The position numbers and the translations under genes are program-made. The notes under the pieces are model-generated. The model was not told where the DNA came from. It was given only the letters and a program-made list of their open reading frames with translations, and ran no database searches. From positions 248,001 through 312,000 of the forward strand of contig NZ_FSRB01000003.1 of NCBI RefSeq assembly GCF_900129635.1: a stretch of 64,000 bases of DNA, given 5' to 3'. Below, piece by piece: positions 30,203 through 40,145 of this stretch (positions are counted from its first letter, which is position 1; every line of letters starts with the position of its first letter). This stretch comes from Singulisphaera sp. GP187 (GTDB lineage: Bacteria; Planctomycetota; Planctomycetia; Isosphaerales; Isosphaeraceae).

Positions 30203-31726
30203 CTCTCACCGGACCAGAGAATTACTGCCGCTCCGTGGCTGCGGTTCGTTCGAGAGAAGGGGGGGCAAAAAATCGCCGTTCTTCGTCATGATGGGTGCGG
30301 CTAGCAACCGGCACTCACCTGGATTGAGGAAGAACGGCGATGAAGGCAGCTCGGACGCTGCAAGGCTTGCAGCAACCGCAGTCGTTGATCGGCTATGTCC
30401 GACAGTTTCTCACCCCGACGGTCTGGAAGCAAGCCCGAGGGGTTGTTCCTCAAAGGCGGTCGGCGCCGCGGTGGGATCTCCAGCCACTGGTCGTGGTCAT
30501 GCTCGCCATGACCTGGGCCACCGGCGACTCCGAGTCCGAGAGGTTTGAGAAGGCCCGGGGATACTACGTCGCCTGCCATGAGTCGCGAAGACGCCCGGGA
30601 AAGACCCTCGTCGGCTTCCAGAAAGCGATGCGACGCGTCCCCATGCGACAACTCAGGGCGTTGGCCGCGGGGGTTCGGCAACAGATCCACGCCCGACTGG
30701 GGTCGCGGCGGATTGTCGACGGCTTCGAGCCGATGGGCTGCGACGGCTCGCGGATCGAGTGCCCCCGCACCCCCGAGTTGGAACGGGGACTCGGGCAGGC
30801 CGGCAAGAACGACGCGGCCCCCAACGTCTGGCTGACGGCGTTCGTCCACTTGCCCACGGGACTGCTTTGGTCGTGGCGACTCGGCCCGGGCACCGCGGCC
30901 GAGCAAGAGCATTTGAGGCACTTGCTCGCCACCCTCTCGCCCGAGGCCCTGATCGTCTGCGACGCCGCTTATATGGGCTTCGATCTGGTCCGGGCGATCC
31001 TCGGTGTCAAGCGATCGTTCCTGTTCCGGATGTCGTCGCGGGTCGACCTCTACACCCTCGAAGTGGCGAACCTGGAGGATTGGACCGAAGGCCCTGTCTT
31101 GTACTGGCCGAACTATGTCCAGAAGAAAGGGGAAGCGCCGATCCAATGCCGCTTGATCCGGATCCCGGCCAAGGGCAAGGGTAAGGGGTCGGTCAAACGC
31201 GACGTCTGGCTCCTGACCGACGTCCTCGACCCAGCCCGGATGTCGGCGGCGACGGCCGCCAAATTCTACCGCTGGAGATGGCGTAATGAAGGACTATTTC
31301 GCACATACAAGCGTATAATCAATAAATTGAAACTCGCTAGCCGCACGGTGGCCTTGGTGCATCGCGAGGCCGAGTTGTCACTGCTGGCCACGCAGATCCT
31401 CCTGGCGCATGCCGACCTGGCGCTTCGGCCGGCGTCGGCGTCGGCGACCGATGGCCCAGTGATCAGCCCCCGCAAAGTTCTGATCGAGATCCGCAAGGAG
31501 ATCGACGCGGCCGTGAAACCCAAGGCCAAGTGTTACCACAAGCGACTCGCGGGCTGCCGCGCCGGGTGCCGGAAGCAGAAGAGCCCGAAAGCCACACGCA
31601 AGTGGCCTCGTCGCAAACCGCATAAGCCGCCGAAACCGCCTGTGCTCCACACCCTGACTCAGGAACAGAAAGCCTTGCTAAACAAGCACATGAGTGCAGT
31701 AGGATGAGGCATCAGTAATCGACGTT
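30166..31726 (+). mobile_element. IS4-family element linked to a deletion
   Basis: Probable ends are AACGTCAGTAACT at the left and the imperfect inverse AGTAATCGACGTT at the right. I see no direct target repeat. The left flank is a truncated cytochrome P460 gene and the right flank a truncated flavoprotein gene, so the DNA between the two genes appears to have been lost with or after insertion. The exact ends are uncertain by a few bases. Confidence 0.6.
30340..31707 (+). CDS. IS4-family transposase
   Basis: 455 residues. The acidic catalytic segments appear as MGCDGSRIECPRTPELE, LIVCDAAYMGFDLVRAIL and YRWRWRNEGLFRTYKRI (the IS4 Y-(2)-R-(3)-E-(6)-K signature). The C-terminus is Lys/Arg/Pro-rich (KPHKPPKPP). 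Full length, with no internal stop. Start by ATG 30340 after GAACGGCG, a weak ribosome site. Confidence 0.9.
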   Translation: MKAARTLQGLQQPQSLIGYVRQFLTPTVWKQARGVVPQRRSAPRWDLQPLVVVMLAMTWATGDSESERFEKARGYYVACHESRRRPGKTLVGFQKAMRRVPMRQLRALAAGVRQQIHARLGSRRIVDGFEPMGCDGSRIECPRTPELERGLGQAGKNDAAPNVWLTAFVHLPTGLLWSWRLGPGTAAEQEHLRHLLATLSPEALIVCDAAYMGFDLVRAILGVKRSFLFRMSSRVDLYTLEVANLEDWTEGPVLYWPNYVQKKGEAPIQCRLIRIPAKGKGKGSVKRDVWLLTDVLDPARMSAATAAKFYRWRWRNEGLFRTYKRIINKLKLASRTVALVHREAELSLLATQILLAHADLALRPASASATDGPVISPRKVLIEIRKEIDAAVKPKAKCYHKRLAGCRAGCRKQKSPKATRKWPRRKPHKPPKPPVLHTLTQEQKALLNKHMSAVG

Positions 31727-32980
31727 GCGTGCCTCCCCAGCAAGTACCTGATCCACGGCGCAAAAGTCGCCAGCTATTTCCGCAGGGGTGCCGAGTTCGG
31801 GATCGTCCCGGGCGATTGGAAGGTCGAGATGTCCGCCGTCCACGACGGTAAGAGGAAGATGGTCGACACGATGGTCGTCCGGAATCAAGACCTTTATCGG
31901 GAGAGCGGCGCGGAGCTGGTCATGGGACAGGGCCGCTTCGTCGGGCCGAGGACGATCGAGGTCGTGGCTGCCGACGGCGGGACGCGGACCCTCCGCGGCG
32001 AGGTGGTCGTGATCAGCACCGGCTCCAGGGCCCGGATCGACCCGATCTCGGGCCTCGCCGAGGCGCGGCCGATGACGCACGTTGAGGCCCTCGACCTGGA
32101 CCGCGTCCCGGGTCACCTCGTCGTCCTGGGGGGCGGCTACGTCGGGCTCGAGCTGGCCCAGGCCTTTCGCCGCTTCGGCAGCCGCGTGACGGTCATCGAG
32201 CGGAACGACGCCCTGGCCCATCGCGAGGACCGCGACGTCTCGGAGGCCCTGCGCGAGCTCTTCAAGGACGAGGGGATCGAGGTCCGCACCGGCATCCGCG
32301 TCGAGCGTGTGGAGGGGCGGTCCGGCGAGTCCGTGAAACTGCACGTGGCGCGCGACGGGGCGGAGGACCCGATCGAGGGCACGGACCTCCTGGTCGCGAG
32401 CGGACGGACCCCGAACACCGACGGCATCGACCTGGAGGCGGCCGGTGTCGAGCGTGACGGCCGTGGCTTCGTCAAGGTCGACGAGCGGTGCCGGACGACG
32501 GCCCCCGGGGTATGGGCGGTGGGCGATTGCGCGGGTGGCCCCCAGTTCACCCACATGGCCGACGACGACGTCCGCGTGGTCCGCGACAATCTCGCCGGCA
32601 TCGACCGGACGACGACCGGACGTCTGGTACCCTTCTGCCTGTTCACCGACCCCGAATTGGCCCGCGTCGGCCTGAGCGAGTCGGAGGCGGAGCGTCGCGG
32701 GATCGCCTACCGTCTCGCGAAGATCCCGGTGACCGCCATTCTCCGCTCCAGGACCCTCTCCGAGCCGCGCGGCTTCTACAAGACGCTGGTCGCCGCCGAC
32801 AGCGATCGCATCCTCGGCTTCACCGCGTTCGCCCCCGAGGCCGACGCCGTCATGACGACCGTCCAGGTCGCGATCTCGGCGGGTCTCCCCTACACGGCCC
32901 TCCGCGACGCGACCCTGACCCACCCGACGATGTCGAAAGGCCTCGCCGCGTTGTTCCACGCGGTGCCCGACCGATCCTGA
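31727..32980 (+). pseudogene. Mercuric-reductase/lipoamide-dehydrogenase-like flavoprotein lacking its N-terminus
   Basis: The frame begins inside the gene at CLPSKYLIHGAKVA, the second half of the redox-disulfide motif CxxxxC-xPSK. The N-terminal FAD-binding GxGxxG and first cysteine (about 45 residues) are gone, replaced by the IS4 element. The rest is intact: NAD-binding LVVLGGGYVGLELAQAF, FAD-binding GVWAVGDCAGG, and the dimerisation domain with AISAGLPYTALRDATLTHPT. ATG 31829 could give a shorter product. Without the first FAD segment and the full disulfide it should be inactive as a reductase. It was probably part of the redox group. Confidence 0.8.
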
Positions 32981-33058
32981 TCCGCCGGCTGAGCCGGACC
33001 GGGCCCTATGCCGGCCAGGCGGTGCCAAACCAGCGAGAGCCGCGCCGAGCTCGGCGGG

Positions 33059-33202
33059 ACCGACAGCGAAACGGAGAGCCGCTTCGTGGAACGGATGCTT
33101 TCGGCGGTAGCGACGTACCGGCAGCAAGGGCGCGGCGTGTTAGAATATCTTATCGCCTGTCATGAGGCCCGATCGCTCGGCCATCCCGCGCCCTCGTTGT
33201 TC
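33059..33202 (+). pseudogene. IS66-type transposase C-terminal remnant
   Basis: The frame reads ESRFVERMLSAVATYRQQGR, then VLEYLIACHEARSLG. This is the usual end of IS66 TnpC proteins (SERFVERMLTVxATCRQQxRxVLEFL). The preceding 450 or so residues are missing. Nothing else of the element can be seen. Confidence 0.65.
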
Positions 33203-33430
33203 GCCAGAGAGATCGAAGGAAGAAGTGCGGCCCGCCCCACGGCCACCCTCCAGGCTCGATCGCACGGGCTCGCCAGGGCATGAGCGCCGGCCTGGCAACT
33301 CCTTTTGGTTCATCTACCAGGCGATCGTGGTCATGCCGGACACGCCTGCCGCATCCGCTGAAGTCGCCGGGTTCCTCGGATCACTTGAAGTGGTCCCGAT
33401 CGCCGTGGACCGGCGTGGGCTGACCCCGGC

Positions 33431-33946
33431 TTGGAAGCGGCACAAGTCAAGGAAGAAGGGTTCACCGTCCTCTGGCCCGAGCGTTTCGACGATGTGTTGA
33501 TCCGTTTCGTGACGACACCGACGAGGCTGGCCTCGTATTCCACCTACTTTGTCTTCCAGAGATCGATGAGCTTCGCGGTCACTGTCATCCGGCATGATCC
33601 GCCCACCATATTGGCCCCCGATGTCCTCCGCATCGAGGCGGGCGAGTCGCTGGATAGCGTTCGCGATCGGTTCCTTTGCGATTTCCACGCTGAGTTGCTC
33701 GGAGAGCGCCCGATCCTGCTCGGGGCGTTGGTTGGTCGCGAGTTCGAGGCGAGGTTCACTGGGGCCGCGAATAAAGAGCACGAGTCGAGACGTCATCCGC
33801 CCGGCCCCGGGGTCGGGCGTGTCAAAGCACGGCTTTACTTGTCCAATCCTCGAGTGTTGAGGGTCTTCGTGACGACACCAAACGGTCAGGAAACCCACAA
33901 GGGGCTCGAGTCATTCCTTGACTCTTTCCGCCTGGTAGAGGCGTGA
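33431..33946 (+). CDS. Protein of unknown function (possible PsbP-like fold)
   Basis: 171 residues, start uncertain; the frame upstream is open in a different register, so the N-terminus may be damaged. Conserved-looking parts are FTVLWPERFDDVLIRFVTTP and, at the end, LRVFVTTPNGQETHKGLESF followed by LDSFRL. A closing FLDSFRL after a beta-rich core is common in small planctomycete proteins that resemble PsbP/DUF1795 domains. That comparison is tentative. No signal peptide is visible. Confidence 0.45.
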   Translation: MEAAQVKEEGFTVLWPERFDDVLIRFVTTPTRLASYSTYFVFQRSMSFAVTVIRHDPPTILAPDVLRIEAGESLDSVRDRFLCDFHAELLGERPILLGALVGREFEARFTGAANKEHESRRHPPGPGVGRVKARLYLSNPRVLRVFVTTPNGQETHKGLESFLDSFRLVEA

Positions 33947-34259
33947 ACGCTTACCAACTACGTTTAGTCACATGCTTCTGCCTAAACCATTTTGTCCGCG
34001 TCCCACTCTCAGCAATCGGCAAAGGCTCTGGTCGAGTGCACGGCAGGTTTGGATTTTCTGACCCGAAATGACTGACTTACTAGATGCATTGATATCAAGA
34101 CACGCTATCACAATCAGTCGCCATCCAGATCGCGGTTTTACCGCCGTGTGAAGACGGACAACCCAGCAGCAATCCATGGTTTTCACGGCCGCTCCCGTGA
34201 CGTAATATCGATCCGTGGCCGTGGGTTTTGATTCAGGATCACTCGAGCAGGGATACGCA
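33947..34259. other. Intergenic stretch, no gene seen
   Basis: About 310 bp, lower in GC than the flanks. It probably holds the promoter of the methyltransferase gene, but no clear -35/-10 pair stands out. Confidence 0.4.
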
Positions 34260-35273
34260 ATGACGATGAGACCACCGTCCCCCGCATTGTTCTTCGATAC
34301 GATCACTGCCTATCAGCGTACAGAGGCGCTCCAAGCGGCCATCGAGCTGGACTTGTTCTCGCTGGTGGCGGCGGGGCGACGGACGGCGGCCGAGTTGGCC
34401 GAGGCATCCCAGGCCGCTCCTCGGGGCATCCGCATCCTGGCGGACTATCTCACCATCCTCGGCTTCCTCAACAAGGAAGGCGACCACTACGAGCTCACTG
34501 ACGACACGCGGGTGTTCCTGGATGGCGGGTCGCCGGCCTATGTGGGAGGCGCAGCGCGATTCATGCTCGCGCCCGAGATGAGAGAGAGCTTTCAACAACT
34601 GACGGCGGCCGTGCGGCGGGGCGGTACGGCGGCCTCCGAGGAGGGGACAGTCTCCCACGACAATCCGATCTGGGTGGAATTCGCCCGCGCGATGGCCCCG
34701 CTCATGCAGTTGCCTGCCCAGTTGCTCGCAGGCTTGGTCGGCGGGGACGCCGGGCGGCCACTGCGCGTGCTCGACGTCGCCGCGGGACACGGTTTGTTCG
34801 GCATCACGATCGCCGAACGCTATCCCAAGGCTCAGATCACGGCGCTGGACTGGCCGAACGTGCTGGCGGTTGCGGAAGAGAATGCGCATCGGGCCGGAGT
34901 TACCGAGCGATACACCTTGCGGCCGGGCAGTGCCTTCGACGTGGCCTGGGGCGGCCCTTACGACCTCGTCCTCCTGACGAACTTCCTGCACCACTTCGAT
35001 CGATCGACCTGCGAACAGTTGGCGGCCAACGCGTACGTGGCCCTCGCCCCGGGTGGCCGGACCCTGACGCTTGATTTCATCCCCGAACCCGATCGCGTCA
35101 CGCCGCCGGCAACGGCCGGCTTCGCGCTGGTGATGCTCGCCACGACGGCCCGCGGCGACGCCTACACGTTTACGGAATTCCAAGACATGTTCGCTCAGGC
35201 CGGGTTCGTGCGTAGCGAATTCCACGCACTCGCGCCAACCACGCAACAGGCGGTGGTGTCGTATAAGGATTGA
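34260..35273 (+). CDS. SAM-dependent O-methyltransferase (family 2 type)
   Basis: The start is ATG 34260 (MTMRPPSPALFFDTITAY), with GAGCAGGG 13 bp upstream. 337 residues. The N-terminal winged-helix dimerisation domain (AAELAEASQAAPRGIRILAD) is followed by the SAM-binding Rossmann domain with motif I LRVLDVAAGHGLFG, acidic ITALDWPNV and motif IV DLVLLTNFLHHF. The layout is that of plant-type and polyketide O-methyltransferases (PF00891). The substrate is probably a small hydroxylated aromatic compound or natural product, but the gene has no biosynthetic neighbours here. Confidence 0.88.
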   Translation: MTMRPPSPALFFDTITAYQRTEALQAAIELDLFSLVAAGRRTAAELAEASQAAPRGIRILADYLTILGFLNKEGDHYELTDDTRVFLDGGSPAYVGGAARFMLAPEMRESFQQLTAAVRRGGTAASEEGTVSHDNPIWVEFARAMAPLMQLPAQLLAGLVGGDAGRPLRVLDVAAGHGLFGITIAERYPKAQITALDWPNVLAVAEENAHRAGVTERYTLRPGSAFDVAWGGPYDLVLLTNFLHHFDRSTCEQLAANAYVALAPGGRTLTLDFIPEPDRVTPPATAGFALVMLATTARGDAYTFTEFQDMFAQAGFVRSEFHALAPTTQQAVVSYKD

Positions 35274-35425
35274 ACAGAATGAGGGATCGCGGCGCCGGAT
35301 CTCGGTCGCGGCGCCCGACCGCCCACGATTAACTGCCTCATTGTTCAAATTCAAATATCAACGCGTCTTTCGCCACGTTACGGTGGCGCTTCATCCGTCG
35401 GAAGACAGGGAGCGATCAGCTCCCC

Positions 35426-35446
35426 GCTCGCCATTGGAAGGCGAGC
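35426..35446. other. Short perfect hairpin
   Basis: GCTCGCC and GGCGAGC form a 7-bp stem around ATTGGAA. No U-run follows on either strand, so it is not a typical rho-independent terminator. The surrounding 35274-35699 shows no gene I recognise. Confidence 0.45.
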
Positions 35447-35699
35447 GAAGATCAATGACCACGATCCGGCTGCCGTCGCCAAGCAGGCCGTTGGCGGGGA
35501 GACAACAATGTCGGTGTCGATCGGGATCGCGGTGGTGTCGATGCGGAGCTTGTAGACCCGGGTAACCTCGGGTCCAGGCCGACGGGGCCACACGGTCGAT
35601 GAGAGCGTGGATCGTTCCGGGACAGCAAGTCCGGCTGCCGGCCCGGAACGCTTCTGGGCGGAAACACGATTCGACGATTCTACATTTAAAAATCAGTAT

Positions 35700-38699
35700 T
35701 TATGGCTTCCCACGATCCACGCCGCCGCGAATGTCCGTGCCCAGGTCCCAGATGATCGCCGTCGTGTCCGCCATCCCGGTGGCCATTGACTTGCCGTCGG
35801 GCGCGAAGGCGAGCGATGAGATCGGCTTGCCCTGGGTGGCCAGGCTCAGTAACTCGCGACCGCTGGCCATGTCCCAGAGCCGAATCCGATCCGAACCAGC
35901 GGGCAGGCTGTTGCGGAGGGTTGTCACAGAGCAGAACCGCCGTCCATCCGGCGAGATCGCGACGCGTGTGCCCACGTTCGGTTCGTCCTCGATCGTTCGC
36001 AAGGCCTTGCCGGACTTCAAGTCCCAGACGATGAGCCGGTGATCCCGCTCACCACTGGTCAGAGCCCACGTCAAGTCGGGCGCAATCGCGGCGTTGGCAA
36101 TACGGTAAGGTTTGCCCTTGCCAAAGTGGCTCGTGAGGTCGAATTGCCGGATCGGCTGGCCCGAGTCCGACTCCCAGAAGCGGAACGACGTGTCCTGGCT
36201 CGCGGTGACGAACGACCGGCCGTCGGGAGCGAACGCGAACGCGACGATCCTCGAGTCGTGACCGCGCAGCTCCGCCAATCGCTGCCCCGTATCGGCGTCG
36301 AAGACGCGGACCGTATCGTCCGGCGGCCCATCATTCTTGCCCCCCATCCCGAGCGTGGCCTCCGCGTTCCAAGTCGCGACCGCCACTCGCCGGCTGTCCG
36401 CCGAGAAGCTCACGAGGGTAGCGCGGTGATCGAACCTCAACTCGCGTAAGAGCCGGCCGTCGGAGAGGTCCCAGAGCCGGGCGATGCCGCCGAAGTAGGG
36501 GGTGTCGGAGTTGGGATCCTCGCCGACTGCGGCCATGAGCCGTCCGTCCGGAGACACGCAGACCGCCCGGGCCCAGCCTCGCTCGGTCAAGTCGAACTGG
36601 CGGCGTGGTTCGCCATTGGCCGTGTCCCAGATGCGGATCGTGCCATCGGCGCTCGCGGAGGCCAGGGTGCGGCCCTCGGGCGTGAACGTGACGGCGAGCA
36701 CGGAGTCTGAGTGGGACTTGGTCGGGGCGGGCAGTGACTTTCCCGAGGCGAAGTCGAGCACGCGAATCCGATGGTCGTTGCGGAGGAGTGCGATCGTTCG
36801 ATCGTCGGGCGCGATGGCAATCCCGGAGGCCCCCCCACCCGAGTCCAAGTCGTCTGGAGGGAACAGGATCGTCCTCGTGACGCGGCTCGAGGCGATGTCC
36901 CAGACCAGAAGCCGATCGTGATGGGCCGAGACCAGGGTCGACCCGTCCAGCACGAGCGCGAAGCCGCCGAGGCCGAGGATCTCGCCCGAATCCATCTCGC
37001 CGAGTTTCTGGCCGTTGCGTACATCCCAACGGGTGAGCTTAGCCACGGGGATGACTCGACCCCACTTTTTGCGAATCGCGTCCTCCTGGACATGTCGGTC
37101 CACGAGCCCTCCGGAGATCAATTCCTTGCTGTCCTTGGTGAACGCGATACCGGCGAGGAGAAAATCATGGGCTGCACGAAAGACAACCGGCTTACCTCGG
37201 TCGCGAAGGTCCCAGATGCGGAGCATGACCCGTTCCCCGGTTTTCGGCTCCATCCCGAGCGCCAGGCGGTGGCCGTCGGGGGAGAAGGCGACCGGGCCGC
37301 AGTGGTCGTCCTGCTCGTCGCGGAACTCAAGCGACTGTAGCTCACGACCGGTGGCGACGTCCCAGAGCCGAACGCACTTGTCATCACTGCTCGACGAAGC
37401 GAACGTTGTCCCGTCGGGCGCAAAGGCAATTCCTCGCACCCGCCCACCGGGCAACTTGGAGCGGAAGCGTTCCCGTTTTGCCGTAGCGTCCCAGAGCTGG
37501 ACCGTGCCATCCTCGCGGCCCACCGCCAGGAAGTGACCGTCGGGTGAATAGTCCACAGCCAGGGGCGATGATGACTCCTTGAGCAGGTCCAGTCCGGGGA
37601 TCGTTTCGCCTGTCTTGAAGTCCCAAAAGCGGACCGCCTTGTCCCAACCGGCCGTGGCCAGGGTGCGGCCATCGGGGGAGAAGAGGGCCCGGACAACATT
37701 CCCCTCGTGTCGGAGGCGCGTGGTCCCCATTCGCACCCTCGCGCCTTCGGGCAGGGGACGATCGATCGATCGCGCGGCCGCGACCGCCACCGCCAACGCG
37801 GCCCCTCGGGCTGCCGGCGGATCCTCCGTACCGGCGTAACCGATCGCCACAGCACTCCCCAGGGCACCGAGCAAGAGCAGGATCGCCGCCGCCTTGAGCC
37901 GGCCGACGATCATCGAACGAAGTCCCCCCCGCGCCAGCGCGATGACCGACCCCGAGACGGCCCCGGTCTCCGCCAATCCGAGCGTGACCGAGACCGCCGC
38001 CCGGGTCGTTGCTCCGACCAGTGAGGGAGGTACGGCCAACGCGGCGGCCTCACCCCCCACAGCGGTCCCCGAAGCCAACAATCCGACCGCCGGTGCCAGT
38101 CCGCGGCGTGTGAGTCGCGCCCGCAGGAGAACCTTGGCCCGAGCCAGCCGGCCCGAAACGGTCCCCTTGGTCCACCCCAACACCTGGGCCGCCTCCTCCT
38201 GAGTCAGGCCCTCCAGATAGCAGAGGACCAAGGGGCGGTGGTATTTCTCCGGGAGTCGACCCAACTCCTCGTCGAACACCGGCCGGAGGTCGGCCATGTC
38301 CCCATCCGCCTCGGGGGAGATTACCTCGGGCAGGGCGCATGACAGCTCGGGTCGTCTTCGGGCCAAGACTCGCGTCCTTCGCGCCAGGCGAGATGCGACG
38401 CCATGGAGCCAAGGGGCCACGGAATCCCGGCGCGTGATCGCGCGGGCCCGGAACGCAAGGACCAGGAACGTCGCCTGGAAGACATCCTCAGCGGTGTGAA
38501 CATCGCCCAGAGCGCGACGGCAAACCCCCAGGACCATCGGCCCATGCCTCCGCACGATCCCCTCGAACGCAGCCTCGGCGGCGTTGCCTCCCTCCACGAA
38601 TCGATCGAGCAGTTGCCGGTCCGTCAGGCCAACGGCGGACCCGAACCGGAACAGCGTACCCAGGTCGTGAACGAGACCCTCGGTCGATTTCTCATCCAT
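35700..38699 (-). CDS. ECF sigma factor fused to a membrane helix and WD40 propellers
   Basis: 999 residues from ATG 38699 (MDEKSTEGLVHDL). Residues about 25-190 are an ECF sigma factor: region 2 (AFEGIVRRHGPMVLGVCRRA, then AEDVFQATFLVLA) and region 4 (GLTQEEAAQVLGWTKGTVSG). A membrane helix follows near residue 275-297 (AAAILLLLGALGSAVAIGYAG). Residues 340-995 contain about 14 WD40 repeats, for example LATAGWDKAVRFWDFKTG and LASASADGTIRIWDTANG, enough for two seven-bladed propellers. This architecture is typical of planctomycetes. The propeller outside the membrane may sense a partner and control the tethered sigma factor. Confidence 0.93.
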   Translation of the reverse strand: MDEKSTEGLVHDLGTLFRFGSAVGLTDRQLLDRFVEGGNAAEAAFEGIVRRHGPMVLGVCRRALGDVHTAEDVFQATFLVLAFRARAITRRDSVAPWLHGVASRLARRTRVLARRRPELSCALPEVISPEADGDMADLRPVFDEELGRLPEKYHRPLVLCYLEGLTQEEAAQVLGWTKGTVSGRLARAKVLLRARLTRRGLAPAVGLLASGTAVGGEAAALAVPPSLVGATTRAAVSVTLGLAETGAVSGSVIALARGGLRSMIVGRLKAAAILLLLGALGSAVAIGYAGTEDPPAARGAALAVAVAAARSIDRPLPEGARVRMGTTRLRHEGNVVRALFSPDGRTLATAGWDKAVRFWDFKTGETIPGLDLLKESSSPLAVDYSPDGHFLAVGREDGTVQLWDATAKRERFRSKLPGGRVRGIAFAPDGTTFASSSSDDKCVRLWDVATGRELQSLEFRDEQDDHCGPVAFSPDGHRLALGMEPKTGERVMLRIWDLRDRGKPVVFRAAHDFLLAGIAFTKDSKELISGGLVDRHVQEDAIRKKWGRVIPVAKLTRWDVRNGQKLGEMDSGEILGLGGFALVLDGSTLVSAHHDRLLVWDIASSRVTRTILFPPDDLDSGGGASGIAIAPDDRTIALLRNDHRIRVLDFASGKSLPAPTKSHSDSVLAVTFTPEGRTLASASADGTIRIWDTANGEPRRQFDLTERGWARAVCVSPDGRLMAAVGEDPNSDTPYFGGIARLWDLSDGRLLRELRFDHRATLVSFSADSRRVAVATWNAEATLGMGGKNDGPPDDTVRVFDADTGQRLAELRGHDSRIVAFAFAPDGRSFVTASQDTSFRFWESDSGQPIRQFDLTSHFGKGKPYRIANAAIAPDLTWALTSGERDHRLIVWDLKSGKALRTIEDEPNVGTRVAISPDGRRFCSVTTLRNSLPAGSDRIRLWDMASGRELLSLATQGKPISSLAFAPDGKSMATGMADTTAIIWDLGTDIRGGVDRGKP

Positions 38700-39177
38700 G
38701 TGATCATGTCTCCTGAGACGGCGGGAACCACTACCATTTAGTGCATGTGCCAGGTCGGACGAATACGACAATCTTGGTCGAAAATAGGCATTTGGTGCCT
38801 CTTGCGATCCGGCGTCGATGCGATCTTGACGGAGGTTCCGAAACGCCAGTGGCTGAACCGAACGGTCAGCTCGACGAATCCGGCGGAGTCGCCGCCGAGG
38901 TCGTGCCCCTCGCTCGTATCGGTCCGTGCCTCGGTCAACACGGAACGTCAGTCGTTCGGATTGATGTCCCTTGGGGACCTACGACGCGACGGCACCCAAG
39001 ATCACACTTTCACTCATTAACATAAACAAACAAAAATACATATCAACAGCCACATCGAGGAGCCACAGCACCATCGTCTTCAATCGCAGTGGCAGTCGCT
39101 TCAGGTGATGTCCACCGCCGCCGCGACGCGGTTTCGAGAGCACCGCATGATGCATGCCAGACCCAAAGGTTTCGCAG
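38700..39177. other. Intergenic stretch, no gene seen
   Basis: Upstream region of the sigma-WD40 gene. A minus-strand frame around 38941-38738 reads GGDSAGFVELTVRFSHWRFG but lacks a ribosome site and recognisable family. It may hold the divergent promoter regions. Confidence 0.4.
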
Positions 39178-40145
39178 TTAGACCTCTGACTCGCCCAGTC
39201 CGGCCAAGATTTCCCTCGCCCGTGGCGGCTGCTCGATGATCGCCAGCATGAGTGTTTCCAGTGACCGTGCCGGCATGCGTGCCATGTGCATGAGCATCTC
39301 CGCCACGGGTCGGCCGCTGGGCAAAACGGCCAGGAATAGCCGCCAGAGCTCACCCCCGGTTTGCAGCATCCAGGGCTCGAAATCGACGCCGTCGGCGGCC
39401 GTGATGACCTGCTGATAGGCGTCGTCCGTCAGGCGGTTCAGGCCGTGAAGGCAGATCAACTCGGCGGTCCCCTTAACGAGTTCCTTGGCCATGAGTTGCC
39501 AGTTCGTGCCTCGGCCGACGACCATCAGAGTCTCGCCACGCCGCTGGACACCGCCATACCCCACGGCGCAGGCACGGAAGACCTGGCCGCCAATCGTCCG
39601 GGGGGTGCTCAGATTGCCGAAGGCGACATTGGTCGTCAACTTCGATTCGAGCCGGTCGGGTGAAATCCCCCAAACCATCGTCACGGCTTTCTTGGCCAGT
39701 TGAACAACGCCCGGTCATGGCCTGCCTCCTTGCTGCGCAGGCGGCCAATCACATTGAGGGTCTGGAAGGGGAAGAAGTATCGGAGGGGCCAAAACCCCTT
39801 TTCATTGCAGCGTTCCAGGCCACGTCGCCGGGCCGCCGACGCAAGCCGACCCCCATGGTGGGACAGCACGGGGTGGCCGAAGAACGGGTGCAACGGGTCC
39901 GTCGTTGACCGCCTCCAGAACCGCGGCGGCCAGCCGAAGAGCAGGGCGGCGTCGAAACTCCAGTATTGGAGGAGGTTGATCAATGCATTTTGGTCGTACA
40001 AGCGAACCAGATCCGAGTCGAGTGCATCGAGCTCGTCCCGTACCAGGTGATGGAACGTCATGCCCGCGTGTTGTGCGGCACCCTGGATCAGCCAGTTCAA
40101 TGTAAAGCGTTTGTTGACCTCGTCACGTAGCTCAACATCATTCAC
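39178..40145 (-). pseudogene. Protein of unknown function, frameshifted
   Basis: Two frames join to one protein of about 320 residues. The first starts at GTG 40145 (VNDVELRDEVNKRFTLNWLI, then QGAAQHAGMTFHHLVRDELD) and ends at 39681. The second continues LAKKAVTMVWGISPDRLESK to 39178. One missing base near 39700-39706 explains the break. I recognise no domain. The text is well-formed and conserved-looking (LINLLQYWSFDAALLFGWP, ACAVGYGGVQRRGETLMVVG), without signal peptide or membrane segment. GTG overlaps the stop of the preceding gene, so the two are translationally coupled. Confidence 0.6.

Noticed and set aside
31712..33127. Long minus-strand frame of 471 codons
   Set aside because: It is the antisense of the flavoprotein gene, with His/Asp/Gly-rich low-complexity content typical of high-GC shadows.
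35426..35446. Rho-independent terminator
   Set aside because: A good stem, but no run of T on either side.
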